Below are positions 52,672 to 61,959 of a stretch of 64,000 nt of DNA, in pieces (the stretch's first letter is position 1; each line of letters opens with the position of its first letter). The notes beneath the pieces are model-generated. The model did not search any database and was not told the origin of the DNA. It saw only the letters and a list, made by a program, of their open reading frames with translations. The DNA comes from Pseudomonadota bacterium. GTDB lineage: Bacteria; Myxococcota; Myxococcia; Myxococcales; Myxococcaceae. A program made the translations under genes and the position numbers. The stretch is taken from contig JAFAAN010000149.1 in NCBI GenBank assembly GCA_023426545.1, positions 62,001-126,000 on the forward strand, in the 5' to 3' direction.

Positions 52672-55551
52672 TCAGTTGTCCTCCACGCGCGAGGTGGGGC
52701 CCGCCTTCTTGTGGGCCTCGTACGCGGTGAGCAGCTCCCGGGCGAAGGCGCCCGCAAGTCGCGCATAGCCTTCCGGCGTCAGGTGCACGCCGTCCGCGTG
52801 GCCCAGCGCCGGCTGCGCGCGCTGCCAGCGCAGCATGGCGCGCTCACCGCCCATGGCCGCGCGCGGAGACCAGTAGGCGCACCCGGCGTCCTTCGCCACC
52901 TGCGGCAGCGTGTTCAGCACCGACGCCAGTGACGGGGCTTCCTTCCACTGGCCGCTCGCGTCCTGCTCCAGCCGGTCCGTGGGCCCCAGCAGCAGGCACT
53001 CCGCGTTGGTGGCCTTGCGCAGCCGCTTCAGCAGCGCGGCGTAGTCCCGGCGCAGCGCCGCGGCGTCCAGGTCCGGGCGGCTCGCCTCGTTGGTGCCGTA
53101 CCAGAACACGAGCAGGTCCGGCCGCCGCGACGCGAGCTGCGCGTCTACCGCCGCCGCGTCCATGTCACGCAAGGTGAAGGACGTGGCGCCGGGCAGGCCC
53201 AGCGCGTCGTACACGAGCCCCGGGGTGTCGTACTCCAGCGACGCGCCCAGCACGGTGACGCTGCCGTCCGGCGGGGCGGTGACCTCCACGGTGTGCGAGG
53301 GCCCGGTGACGGGAAAGGAGCGGATGCGCACCGTGGGCGCGGTGAGCGGCTCGGGCGGCGGGGCCTCCGGCGGCATGGCCTCGCCGTCCACCGAGATGTC
53401 CGGCGCGCGCGTGTCCGGCACGTCCAGCGCGTACAGGTCCAGCCGGCCCGAGGGCTCCTTCGCGGCCGGGCAGTCCTTGCAGAACTGGATGCGCAGCTTT
53501 GCCCCCGGCCCGCCAACGGCGCGGATGCCCGTGAGGCCCCAGAGGCCGCTCTCGGGCGCCTCCCGCGCGTCCTCGATGGTCCACGGGCCCTCCAGCTCGC
53601 GCCGCACGCCCGCCGGCTCCAGGCGGGGAGAGGGCTTGCCCGCGGCGATGAAGCCCCGGCCCGCGTCGCCGAAGCGCTTCGTCAGCACTTCGCGCACCGC
53701 GTCCGTGAAGAGGTGCGAGGCCGTGTGCGAGCCGCCCAACTGCGTGATGCCCACGCGCAGGGCCTCGCCGGACTCGCGGCGCCCCAGCTTCTCGAAGGTG
53801 CGGACCAGCGCGGTGTCCGCGTCCCGCAGCCCGGCCGGGTCCGCCACGGCGAGCAGAGGGGCCCGGCTCTTCGCGAAGGCGCGCTGGAGGGACAGGTCGA
53901 AGAGGTGGCCCAGCAGGTCGGAGCCCCGGGCGCGCGGGTGGACGAGGTCGTCCAGCATCAGCCCCTCCTCGAACCAGCGCAGCGCGGCGCCCTCGCTCCC
54001 CATGGCGGCGTAGGCGTCCCAGAAGGCGCAGCCGGCCGCGCGTGCCTCCTCGCGGTAGATGTCGCCAATCTCCCTGGAGCCCCGGCGCGACACGACCTCG
54101 CCGCTCATCGTGCGCACGCCCGCGTCGATGGGGGCCATCAGCAAGCACGCGGAGGTTGGCACGTTGGCGCGGATGCGGGTCATCAGCTCCCGTATCTGCG
54201 CGCGCACCTCGTCCAGCGTGGTGCGGTCGCGCGAGTAGAAGAAGGCCTCGTTGCCGCCCACCATCAGCACCACGAGCGACGGCTTGCGCTGGCGCAGCTG
54301 CGCGCGGAAGGCGGCGGGCTGGGCGCGCAGGTACACCTCCGCCATGCCGCCCAGCAGGCCCACCGTGTCGTAGACGACGCCCGGGGTGCCCGACTCCAGC
54401 GACATGCCGTGCAGCTCCACCTTGCCGGAGGTGGTGAGCGTCAGCGTTTTCGCGCCCTGGGGCAGCGACACGCGGGCGAAGGCCGCCTCCGACTTGTTCT
54501 GGGAGAAGCCCCGCGTCTGGATGCGCTGAAGGGGCTTGCCGTCCACGGAGAACTGCACCGAGCCGCTCGCGGGCTGGGCCAGGAAGAAGAGCTCCGCCAC
54601 GCGCGAGCCCTCCACGTCGTAGCGCGTGCTCTGCGAGCCCTTCTCGGTGCTGAAGGCGACGCCCGTCCAGCCCACGCGGTCCTTGGGCCACCTGGCGTCC
54701 ACCAGCCGCTCGATTTCCCAGCCGTCCGAGCCCCGTCCGGAGCGCGTCCAGCGGCCCGCGCTCGCGGGGCGGGTGATGAACAGGAAGCCCTTGCCGCCCG
54801 TGCCGAAGCGCTCCTGGAGCCGGTCGCGCACCAGGTCGGTGATGTGGTCGGACGCGACCAGCGAGTCGCCCAGGTGCACCACGCGCACCGGCGTGCGGCG
54901 CGAGTCCGCGCGCAGCTCGGCCAGCGCGCGGGTGAAGGGGGCCAGGCCATCCTCCTGGCAGCGCCCGTCCGGGGCCGCCTCGCGGCAGTTCAGCTCGATG
55001 TCCACGTGCTGGGCGCCCATGCGCTCGCGCAGGGCCTCCAGCTCCCTCGCGCGGGCCAGGGTGGGGGCGCTCAGCTCCTCCAGGCCGATACCGGGCGTGG
55101 TGGGCACCGCGGGCAGCGGCGTGGCCACCAGCGCCCCGGCGTCGACCGGGTCCTCCACCTCTTCCATCTCCTCCGGTGGGCGCCTGGGCGCACCGGTCCC
55201 GGCCGTCATCACCTCGCCGGGCGGACGTGTGGCGCGGCCGCCCGACACGGACGTCGGCACGACGAGCGCCGCCAGCTTCTCGCCAAGGGGACCTCGCTGG
55301 AGGCTCGGGAGCGGGCGCAGGGCTTCTGGGACCGGAGCAAGCGACAGCCCCAGCGCCAGCAAGACGGTGAGGATGAGCGTCAGCCCGGTGGATCTGGCCT
55401 TGAAGAAGTCCAACAGCGCGGCATGAGACTGGCTTTTTGGTGGCGGGTCAAAACTCTCACCGCCCTTCCTGGTCCCGCCGTCTGGGGAGCGGGCAGGCGA
55501 GTCCCCCTTTCCCGGCAAGGCCGAAACGGTATGGTGCGCCGCCATGGCCAC
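52672..55551 (-). CDS. Membrane-anchored tandem SGNH/GDSL hydrolase
   Basis: A 959-residue protein with an N-terminal membrane segment (TGLTLILTVLLALGLSLA) and two SGNH domains in tandem. Domain 1: 'HLGDSLVASDH' (Ser230), 'GGNEAFF', 'DLVHPRARG'. Domain 2: 'LGGSHTASHLF' (Ser608), 'GTNEASR', 'DGVHLTPEG'. Domain 2 has Gly in place of the Asp of the GDS motif but keeps Ser, Asn and the Asp/His pair. These enzymes likely move or remove O-acetyl groups on exported glycans together with the MBOAT protein 2 bases downstream. The first 55 residues before the membrane segment are uncertain, so the start may be later. Confidence 0.85.
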   Translation of the reverse strand: MAMAAHHTVSALPGKGDSPARSPDGGTRKGGESFDPPPKSQSHAALLDFFKARSTGLTLILTVLLALGLSLAPVPEALRPLPSLQRGPLGEKLAALVVPTSVSGGRATRPPGEVMTAGTGAPRRPPEEMEEVEDPVDAGALVATPLPAVPTTPGIGLEELSAPTLARARELEALRERMGAQHVDIELNCREAAPDGRCQEDGLAPFTRALAELRADSRRTPVRVVHLGDSLVASDHITDLVRDRLQERFGTGGKGFLFITRPASAGRWTRSGRGSDGWEIERLVDARWPKDRVGWTGVAFSTEKGSQSTRYDVEGSRVAELFFLAQPASGSVQFSVDGKPLQRIQTRGFSQNKSEAAFARVSLPQGAKTLTLTTSGKVELHGMSLESGTPGVVYDTVGLLGGMAEVYLRAQPAAFRAQLRQRKPSLVVLMVGGNEAFFYSRDRTTLDEVRAQIRELMTRIRANVPTSACLLMAPIDAGVRTMSGEVVSRRGSREIGDIYREEARAAGCAFWDAYAAMGSEGAALRWFEEGLMLDDLVHPRARGSDLLGHLFDLSLQRAFAKSRAPLLAVADPAGLRDADTALVRTFEKLGRRESGEALRVGITQLGGSHTASHLFTDAVREVLTKRFGDAGRGFIAAGKPSPRLEPAGVRRELEGPWTIEDAREAPESGLWGLTGIRAVGGPGAKLRIQFCKDCPAAKEPSGRLDLYALDVPDTRAPDISVDGEAMPPEAPPPEPLTAPTVRIRSFPVTGPSHTVEVTAPPDGSVTVLGASLEYDTPGLVYDALGLPGATSFTLRDMDAAAVDAQLASRRPDLLVFWYGTNEASRPDLDAAALRRDYAALLKRLRKATNAECLLLGPTDRLEQDASGQWKEAPSLASVLNTLPQVAKDAGCAYWSPRAAMGGERAMLRWQRAQPALGHADGVHLTPEGYARLAGAFARELLTAYEAHKKAGPTSRVEDN

Positions 55552-55589
55552 CGGCTCGGTCCGGGGCCTTCAGGAGTGCAACACCCGCA

Positions 55590-56654
55590 ATGGCCCTTTA
55601 CCCCGTCATCATGGCCGGTGGCTCCGGCACCCGCTTCTGGCCGCTGTCCCGTCAGGCGCGGCCCAAGCAGTTCCTGCCGCTGGCATCCAAGCAGCCGCTC
55701 ATCACCGACACGGCCGCGCGCCTCAAGGGGCTCGCCTCGGTGAAGGACACCTTCATCGTCTGTGGCCCGCGGCACGCGAAGGCCGCGGCGAAGCTGGTGA
55801 AGGGGCTGCCCAAGGCGAACCTGCTGGTGGAGCCGGTGGCCCGCAACACCGCGCCCGCCATCGCCCTGGCGGCGGTGCAGGTGGCCGCGCGCGACCCGAA
55901 GGGCGTCATGGTGGTGCTGCCGTCGGACCACCACGTCGCGGACGTGCCCGCCTTCAAGCGCACCCTGGCGGACGCGGCGGACCTGGCCGAGGCGGGGCAC
56001 CTCGTCACGCTGGGCATCAAGCCCTCGCGCCCGGAGACGGGCTACGGCTACATCCAGCTCGGTGGGCCGCTGGAGGGCGAGGGCCGCAAGGTGCGGGCCT
56101 TCAAGGAGAAGCCTGACCTGGAGACGGCGCGCGCGTACGTGGCGTCCGGGGACTACCTGTGGAACGGCGGCATCTTCGTCTTCCGCGTGGACGTCATCCT
56201 GGAGGCGTTCGCCCGGCACATGCCGGAGATGCAGAAGGGCCTGGACGCCCTGCGCAAGGCGGTGGGCAAGCGGACCTTCGGCGCGGTGCTGAAGAAGGTG
56301 TTCCCCAAGCTGCCTTCCACCTCCATCGACTACGGCGTCATGGAGAAGGCCGCCAACATCGCGGTGCTGCCCGGGGACTTCGGCTGGTCCGACGTGGGCT
56401 CGTTCGCGGCCATCCCGGAGGTGCGCCCCGCGGACGCGAACGGCAACGTGGTGTCCGGCGCCCAGGCGGTGGTGGTGGACTGCCACAACTGCGTGGTGCT
56501 GGCCGACAAGCGCCCGCTGTCCGTGGTGGGTCTCACCGACATGGTGGTGGTGGACTCCGGCGACGCGGTGCTCGTGGTGCCCAAGGACAAGAGCCAGGAC
56601 GTCCGCAAGGTCGTCGAGGCGCTCAAGGCGCGCAAGCTGACGAAGTTCCTGTAG
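55590..56654 (+). CDS. manC: Mannose-1-phosphate guanylyltransferase
   Basis: A 354-residue nucleotidyltransferase that makes GDP-mannose. It has 'MAGGSGTRFWPLSRQARPKQFLPL', 'EPVARNTAPAIALAA', 'VVLPSDHHV', 'GYGYIQLG', 'AFKEKPDLETA', 'WNGGIFVFRVDVI', 'IDYGVMEKA' and 'DFGWSDVGSF'. The fused isomerase domain of longer AlgA/ManC proteins is absent. AGGAG lies 13 bases before ATG 55590. It diverges from the SGNH hydrolase and precedes a kinase gene and manB. Confidence 0.95.
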   Translation: MALYPVIMAGGSGTRFWPLSRQARPKQFLPLASKQPLITDTAARLKGLASVKDTFIVCGPRHAKAAAKLVKGLPKANLLVEPVARNTAPAIALAAVQVAARDPKGVMVVLPSDHHVADVPAFKRTLADAADLAEAGHLVTLGIKPSRPETGYGYIQLGGPLEGEGRKVRAFKEKPDLETARAYVASGDYLWNGGIFVFRVDVILEAFARHMPEMQKGLDALRKAVGKRTFGAVLKKVFPKLPSTSIDYGVMEKAANIAVLPGDFGWSDVGSFAAIPEVRPADANGNVVSGAQAVVVDCHNCVVLADKRPLSVVGLTDMVVVDSGDAVLVVPKDKSQDVRKVVEALKARKLTKFL

Positions 56655-56851
56655 GCGCCCGCGGCCCGGGGCGCTGGAGAATCTCCCGGGCGCGGCCCTG
56701 AAAGAACTACCGGCGCCCGGACGCTGATTCGCGCCGGTCCTCGGCCGCCTGGGGGCTTGTCTTGTCCACCCGTGGACAAGGGTCCTCTGCACGCGGGTTG
56801 CAAGAGCCCCACCGCCTGCCCCGCTTCGGGGCGACACAAGGGTGGTGGGGC

Positions 56852-58921
56852 ATGGCGTGCGCGCAGTGTGACGTGGACCATCCGGCCGGGGCGCCTTGCG
56901 CGGCCGACTCCCTGGGCGCGGCGGTGTCGGCCAGCTGTCTGGAGGGGCAGCGGCACGGACCGCTCGTCTTCCGGCGCTGGCTGGGCGCGGGGGCGCTGGG
57001 CACGGTGTACCTCGTCGAGTACCCGCCCACGGGCCACCGCTTCGCGGTGAAGGTGCTGCACCCGCACCTGGCCGCGCGGCCCGACGTGCGGCGGCGCTTC
57101 TACGCGGAGACGCTCGTGGTGCGCGAGCTGGTCCACCCGCACGTGGCCCGCGTGCTCGACGCGCGTCCGGGGCCCGGCGGTCTGCCGTGCCTGCTGATGG
57201 AGTACGCCGACGGCGAGTCCTTCTCCCGCCTCCCCATGCCGATGGCGCCGGTGGAGGCCGTGGAGCTGCTGGGGCAGGCGCTGGAGGCCGTGGAGGCCGC
57301 GCACGCGCGGGGGGTGGGGCACTGGGATTTGTCCGCGGATAACCTCGTCCTCACCCGCGACGCGCGGGGCGAGCGGCGGGTGAAGGTGCTCGACTTCGGC
57401 GCCAGCGCCGTCCTCAGCGCCAGCCTGTCTCCGGAGGAGCGCGCCCGCGGCATGGTGGTGGGCTCGCCGGCCTTCATCGCGCCCGAGCAGTGGGCCGGTG
57501 AGGCCGTGGATGGCCGCGCGGACGTGTACGCGCTGGGCGTGGTGGGCTACCTGCTCCTCACGGGGCGGCTGCCCTTCGGCATTGGCCGCGCGGGTGAGCT
57601 GGCGCCGCCGGAGCCCCATGTCCTCAACCCCAGCGTGCCCACGGCGCTGTCCTCGGTGCTGCTGCGGGCCCTGGCGCCGCGTCCCGGCGAGCGCTTCCCG
57701 GATGCCCGTGCGTTCCGCGAGGCGCTGGCCCACTGCATGGACCCGCGCGCCCGGGCGGCGGAGCGCGCGGCGGCGCTGGTGGACGACGTGGAGCTCCTGG
57801 TGGATATCGACGTCGTGTTGGACGAGGAGGCCGAGCCCGCGCGCCAGGCGCCCATCCTGCTGCTGCCGGAGATGCAGGCGCCGGAGGGCCACGTCACCCT
57901 CTTCGGCCAGTCGGTGCCGGAGGACGGCGCCACGCCGTTGCATCTGGCGCTGCGGGCGGTGGCCCAGGCGGAGCCGATGCTGGAGGCGCCCGCGCCCCGC
58001 GTCGCCGCGCCCGTGGGGTTGGAGGTCCGACTGGGGCTCGATGGAGGCTGGGTGTCCGTGGCGGCCCGTGACGTGTCGGTGGACGGCTTCTTCGCCGCGT
58101 GGGACGGCGCGCTGCCGCCGCTGGCCGCGCGGCTGGCGGTGGAGCTGTCCTTCGGGGGACGCACCGTCGCGTGCGAGGGAGACGTCATCCGCCATGTCAC
58201 GGGCGACGAGGCCCGCGCGTGGGGCGTGGCCGCGGGGGCCTTCATCCACTTCGACGCGCCCGATGCGGCGCTGCGCCAGCGGGTGGCGTGGATGCTGGAG
58301 GAGGGCGCCCGTGCGCCTCGCCCGGAGCGGCGTCCGGATGGGGAGCTGGCGCGGCTGCTCGCGCGGGCCGCAGAGGCCGCCCAGGACCCCTATGGCCTGC
58401 TGGGCGCGCGGCCCGACGCCGGCTTCGAGGAGATTCGCCGCCGCGCCAGCGCCGCCCTGCGGCGGCTGGAGGGCTTCCGCGCCCGCCCGCTGCCAGTCAC
58501 GCAGCGCCGGGCCCTGGAGTCCCTGCGTGGCCGGGTGGAGGCCGCGCGCCGCACGCTGGGCGAGCCGCTGAGCCGCGCCGGCTTCGACGCGGTGCGGGGC
58601 AACCTCTCCGGGCTGGCCCGCTGCGTGGAGGCGGGGCTGCCGGACGAGGAGGTGGAGCCCCTGCGGCGCGCCTTCCTCTCGGCGCGCCCCGGCTCGGAGG
58701 CTCGGGCCCGGACGCTCTTCACCCAGGGGCATGCGCTGGAGGTGCAGCGGGCCCTTCGAGCCGCGCTCTCCCGCTACGCCGCCGGGCTGGCCCTGGATCC
58801 GCTCAACGTCGCCTGGCTACGGCACTACCAGTCGCTGCGAGAGCGGGCGCAGGGGCTGGTCCCCTCCATGCCCCCCGGGCCGCCCGCGCGTCCACACGCC
58901 GGTCCGTCTCCGCTCCCCTAA
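56852..58921 (+). CDS. Ser/Thr kinase with PilZ-like and J-like regions, non-RD type
   Basis: A 689-residue protein. It opens with a Cys/His cluster (CAQCDVDHPAGAPC), then a kinase domain: glycine loop GAGALGTVYLVEY, Lys67 (FAVKVL), catalytic loop HWDLSADN (Asp159), DFGAS (Asp181), APEQW. The usual HRD Arg is Trp, so it is a non-RD kinase, probably active without activation-loop phosphorylation. Residues 390-470 look like a PilZ domain (RDVSVDGFF and later SFGGRTVACEGDVI), though its Arg-rich c-di-GMP motif is not clear. Residues 510-570 resemble a J-domain (DPYGLLGARPD) without an HPD motif. ATG 56852 was chosen over an upstream start with poor coding content. It lies between manC and manB. 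Confidence 0.88.
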   Translation: MACAQCDVDHPAGAPCAADSLGAAVSASCLEGQRHGPLVFRRWLGAGALGTVYLVEYPPTGHRFAVKVLHPHLAARPDVRRRFYAETLVVRELVHPHVARVLDARPGPGGLPCLLMEYADGESFSRLPMPMAPVEAVELLGQALEAVEAAHARGVGHWDLSADNLVLTRDARGERRVKVLDFGASAVLSASLSPEERARGMVVGSPAFIAPEQWAGEAVDGRADVYALGVVGYLLLTGRLPFGIGRAGELAPPEPHVLNPSVPTALSSVLLRALAPRPGERFPDARAFREALAHCMDPRARAAERAAALVDDVELLVDIDVVLDEEAEPARQAPILLLPEMQAPEGHVTLFGQSVPEDGATPLHLALRAVAQAEPMLEAPAPRVAAPVGLEVRLGLDGGWVSVAARDVSVDGFFAAWDGALPPLAARLAVELSFGGRTVACEGDVIRHVTGDEARAWGVAAGAFIHFDAPDAALRQRVAWMLEEGARAPRPERRPDGELARLLARAAEAAQDPYGLLGARPDAGFEEIRRRASAALRRLEGFRARPLPVTQRRALESLRGRVEAARRTLGEPLSRAGFDAVRGNLSGLARCVEAGLPDEEVEPLRRAFLSARPGSEARARTLFTQGHALEVQRALRAALSRYAAGLALDPLNVAWLRHYQSLRERAQGLVPSMPPGPPARPHAGPSPLP

Positions 58922-59061
58922 CAGGAGTGGGCACTGCCGGGCTTTCGGGGGCTCCAACGTGTCAGGTGGGCCCTCCGGCCGGGTGCCGCCTGGCTCGCGC
59001 TCGTGTAGAGTCCGCCGCCCTCTGCCATGCCCTCCGATGTCACGGGGGTGGGGACACTTTC

Positions 59062-60432
59062 ATGAACGCGCACATCTTCCGCGAATACGATATCCGAGGC
59101 CTGGTCGATAAGGACCTCACCACCGAGGTGGTGGAGCTGCTGGGCAAGGGCCTGGGCACCATCATCCGTCGCCAGGGCGGGCGCTCCATCGCGGTGGGCC
59201 GCGACTGCCGCGAGTCCTCCACCCGCTTCCGGGACGCGCTCTGCGCGGGCCTCACGTCCACCGGCCTCAACGTGTTCGACGTGGGCGTGGTCCCCACGCC
59301 GCTGACGTACTTCGCCGCCAACACCCTGCCGGTGGATGGCCTGGCGATGATTACCGGCAGCCACAACCCGCCCGAGTACAACGGCTTCAAGATTGGCGCG
59401 GGGAAGACGACCTTCCACAGCCACGAGATTCAGGCCCTGCGCAAGCTCATCGAGGCGCGGGACTTCGAGACCGGGTCCAAGCCGGGCGAGGTGACGCCCT
59501 ACGACATCATCACCCCCTACAACCACTTCGTGCGGCAGACGGTGAAGGTGGGCCGCAAGGGGATGCGCATCGTCATCGACGCGGGCAACGGCACGGGCGG
59601 CGCCATCGCGGTGCCGCTGTTCGAGAGCATGGGCTTCGACGTGGTGCCCCTGTTCTGTGAGATGGACGCGACGTTCCCCAACCATCACCCCGACCCGACG
59701 GTGGTGGAGAACCTCGAGGACCTCATCGCGGCGGTGAAGCGCGAGAAGGCCGAGGTGGGCATCGCCTATGACGGCGACAGCGACCGCATCGGCGTCATCG
59801 ACGACCAGGGCAACATCCTCTGGGGCGATCAGCTGATGGTCCTCTTCAGCCGCTACGTGCTGAAGGAGAGCCCGGGGGCGGCCATCGTCGGCGAGGTGAA
59901 GTGCAGCTACACGCTGTACGACGACATCGCGAAGCGCGGCGGCAAGCCCGTCATGTGGAAGGCCGGGCACTCGCTCATCAAGTCGAAGATGAAGGAGACG
60001 CAGGCGGAGCTGGCCGGGGAGATGAGCGGCCACATCTTCTTCAAGAACCGCTACTTCGGCTTCGACGACGCCATCTACTCCACCGCGCGCCTGCTGGAGA
60101 TTCTCACGCACGAGAAGGCGACCCTGTCGCAGCTCCTGTCCGACGTGCCCAAGACGTACGCCAGCCCGGAGCTGCGCTTCGACACGAAGGAGGAGAAGAA
60201 GTTCGAGATGGTGAAGCGCGCCACGGAGACGCTGCGCGACGCGGGCCACGACATCATCGACGTGGACGGCGTGCGTGTGACGTTCCCGGATGGCTGGGGG
60301 CTCATCCGCGCCTCCAACACGCAGCCCATCCTCGTCCTGCGCTTCGAGGCGAACACCCCCGAGCGGCTCAAGGAAATCCAGGCCCTCATCGAGGGCACCG
60401 TGGAGAAGGTCAAGGTGGAGGTCGGGGGCTGA
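59062..60432 (+). CDS. manB: Phosphomannomutase/phosphoglucomutase
   Basis: A 456-residue alpha-D-phosphohexomutase. Active-site Ser lies in 'MITGSHNPPEYNGFKIG', the metal site is 'AYDGDSDRIGVID', 'VIDAGNGTGGAIAVPLF' and the phosphate-binding 'RASNTQPILVLRFE' follow. It converts mannose-6-P to mannose-1-P, the substrate of ManC, and in AlgC-type enzymes also glucose phosphates. ATG 59062 begins 'MNAHIFREYDIRG', the classic family start. The next two genes follow tightly. Confidence 0.95.
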   Translation: MNAHIFREYDIRGLVDKDLTTEVVELLGKGLGTIIRRQGGRSIAVGRDCRESSTRFRDALCAGLTSTGLNVFDVGVVPTPLTYFAANTLPVDGLAMITGSHNPPEYNGFKIGAGKTTFHSHEIQALRKLIEARDFETGSKPGEVTPYDIITPYNHFVRQTVKVGRKGMRIVIDAGNGTGGAIAVPLFESMGFDVVPLFCEMDATFPNHHPDPTVVENLEDLIAAVKREKAEVGIAYDGDSDRIGVIDDQGNILWGDQLMVLFSRYVLKESPGAAIVGEVKCSYTLYDDIAKRGGKPVMWKAGHSLIKSKMKETQAELAGEMSGHIFFKNRYFGFDDAIYSTARLLEILTHEKATLSQLLSDVPKTYASPELRFDTKEEKKFEMVKRATETLRDAGHDIIDVDGVRVTFPDGWGLIRASNTQPILVLRFEANTPERLKEIQALIEGTVEKVKVEVGG

Positions 60433-60433
60433 C

Positions 60434-60985
60434 ATGACGACGCCGCGCATTCTTGCCATCAGTGGCAGCCTCCGGACCGGGAGCTTCAACCGGAAGCTCC
60501 TGGACATCGCCGTCGCCCACGCCCGCTCGCTCGGGGCGGAGGTGGACGTGGTGGACCTGAAGACGCTGGGCCTGCCCATCTACGACGGTGACGTGGAGGC
60601 CAAGGCCCTGCCCGCGCCCGTGGAGGAGCTGCGCGAGCGGCTGGGCAAGGCCCAGGGCCTGCTCATCGCCAGCCCGGAGTACAACTCCTCCATTCCCGGT
60701 GGCCTGAAGAACGCCATCGACTGGGTGTCCCGCCCGCCCGGGCGGCTCTTCCAGGACAAGTGGGTGGCGATGATGGGCGCCACGCCCGGCGTCTTCGGCA
60801 CCGCGCGCATGCAGCCGCACCTGCGTCAGGTGATGGCCGCGGTGGGGGCGCACGTGCTGCCCACGCAGGTACACATGGCCCGCGTGGCGGACGCCTTCAC
60901 CCCGGACGGGAAGCTCAAGGACGAGGCGCGCCAGAAGGACGTGGAGACGCTGACGGCCGCCTTGGTTTCCAAGCTGAAATCCTGA
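60434..60985 (+). CDS. NAD(P)H-dependent FMN reductase
   Basis: A 183-residue flavodoxin-like reductase. It has the FMN-phosphate loop 'ISGSLRTGSFNRKLL' and 'LLIASPEYNSSIPGGLKNAIDWVSRP'. Such enzymes reduce FMN, quinones or chromate. It starts 1 base after the manB stop and 14 bases before a glucokinase gene, so it is in the manB operon; a link to sugar metabolism is unclear. Confidence 0.9.
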   Translation: MTTPRILAISGSLRTGSFNRKLLDIAVAHARSLGAEVDVVDLKTLGLPIYDGDVEAKALPAPVEELRERLGKAQGLLIASPEYNSSIPGGLKNAIDWVSRPPGRLFQDKWVAMMGATPGVFGTARMQPHLRQVMAAVGAHVLPTQVHMARVADAFTPDGKLKDEARQKDVETLTAALVSKLKS

Positions 60986-60999
60986 GGGAGGAGGCGCGC

Positions 61000-61944
61000 A
61001 TGCCGACGCTCGGAATCGACCTGGGAGGGACCTTTGCCCGCGCCGCCGTGGTGGACGGGGTGGGCACGCTGCTCGCCGCCGCGAAGGTGCCCCTGGTCGA
61101 GCGCAGCCCCGCGGGCGTCGTGGAGACCATTGCCCAGGCGGCCTCGGATGCCGTGGCGGCCGCCGGCGTGCCCTGGAAGGCGTGCGGCGTCGCGGCCGCC
61201 GGGCAGATTCACAAGGACTCGGGCGTGCTGTCGGTCGCGCCCAACCTGGGCTGGCGCAACGTGCCGCTGGGCGCGCTGCTCACGGACCGGCTGGGGCAGC
61301 CGGTGCGCGTGGTGAACGACCTGGCGGCGGCGGCGTGGGGCGAGCTGCACGCTGGCGCGGGCCGCGGCGCGCAGGACATGCTGGTGGTGTTCGTGGGCTC
61401 GGGCGTGGGCAGCGCCATCATCGCGGGCGGGCTGCTGGTGGATGGCGGCGGCGGCGTGGCGGGTGAGCTGGGGCACATCAAGGTGGTCCCCGGTGGACGC
61501 CGCTGCGGCTGCGGCGAGCTGGGGTGCCTGGAGGCCTACGCCGGAGGCCACAACCTCATCGCGCAGACGCGCGAGCTGCTCGCCAGCGGCGCGCCGGAGG
61601 TGCAGCGCCTGACGGGCGGCGACCCGTCGCGTGTCACCCCGGTGACGCTGGAGCAGGCGGCGGAGTCCGGTGATTCGGCGGCGGTCGAGGTCTATGAGCG
61701 GGCCGCGCGGTTCCTGGCCCTGGCCGTGGCCAACCAGGTGACGATGCTCAACCCGGCGCGGCTGGTGCTGGGGGGCGGGGTGCTGACGCACTGCCCGGGC
61801 TTGCGCCGCCGCGTGGAGGAGGGCGTGCGCGAGTGGTCCTCCACGACGTCGCGCGAGGGCCTGCTCATCGCCGACGCGGAGCTGGGAGATGACAGCGGTC
61901 TGATTGGCGCGGCGCTGCTGGTGAAGGACGCCGCGCCCCATTGA
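61000..61944 (+). CDS. ROK-family glucokinase
   Basis: A 314-residue sugar kinase. It has the phosphate loop 'LGIDLGGTFARAAVVDG', the catalytic 'VVNDLAAAAWGE', 'GSGVGSAIIAGGLLVDG', the Glu-His 'GELGHIKVV', and the zinc motif 'CGCGELGCLEAYAGG'. It phosphorylates glucose or similar hexoses. GGGAGGAGG directly precedes the ATG at 61000. It could feed hexose-6-P to manB. Confidence 0.93.
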   Translation: MPTLGIDLGGTFARAAVVDGVGTLLAAAKVPLVERSPAGVVETIAQAASDAVAAAGVPWKACGVAAAGQIHKDSGVLSVAPNLGWRNVPLGALLTDRLGQPVRVVNDLAAAAWGELHAGAGRGAQDMLVVFVGSGVGSAIIAGGLLVDGGGGVAGELGHIKVVPGGRRCGCGELGCLEAYAGGHNLIAQTRELLASGAPEVQRLTGGDPSRVTPVTLEQAAESGDSAAVEVYERAARFLALAVANQVTMLNPARLVLGGGVLTHCPGLRRRVEEGVREWSSTTSREGLLIADAELGDDSGLIGAALLVKDAAPH

Positions 61945-61959
61945 GAGGAGAGGCATTCC

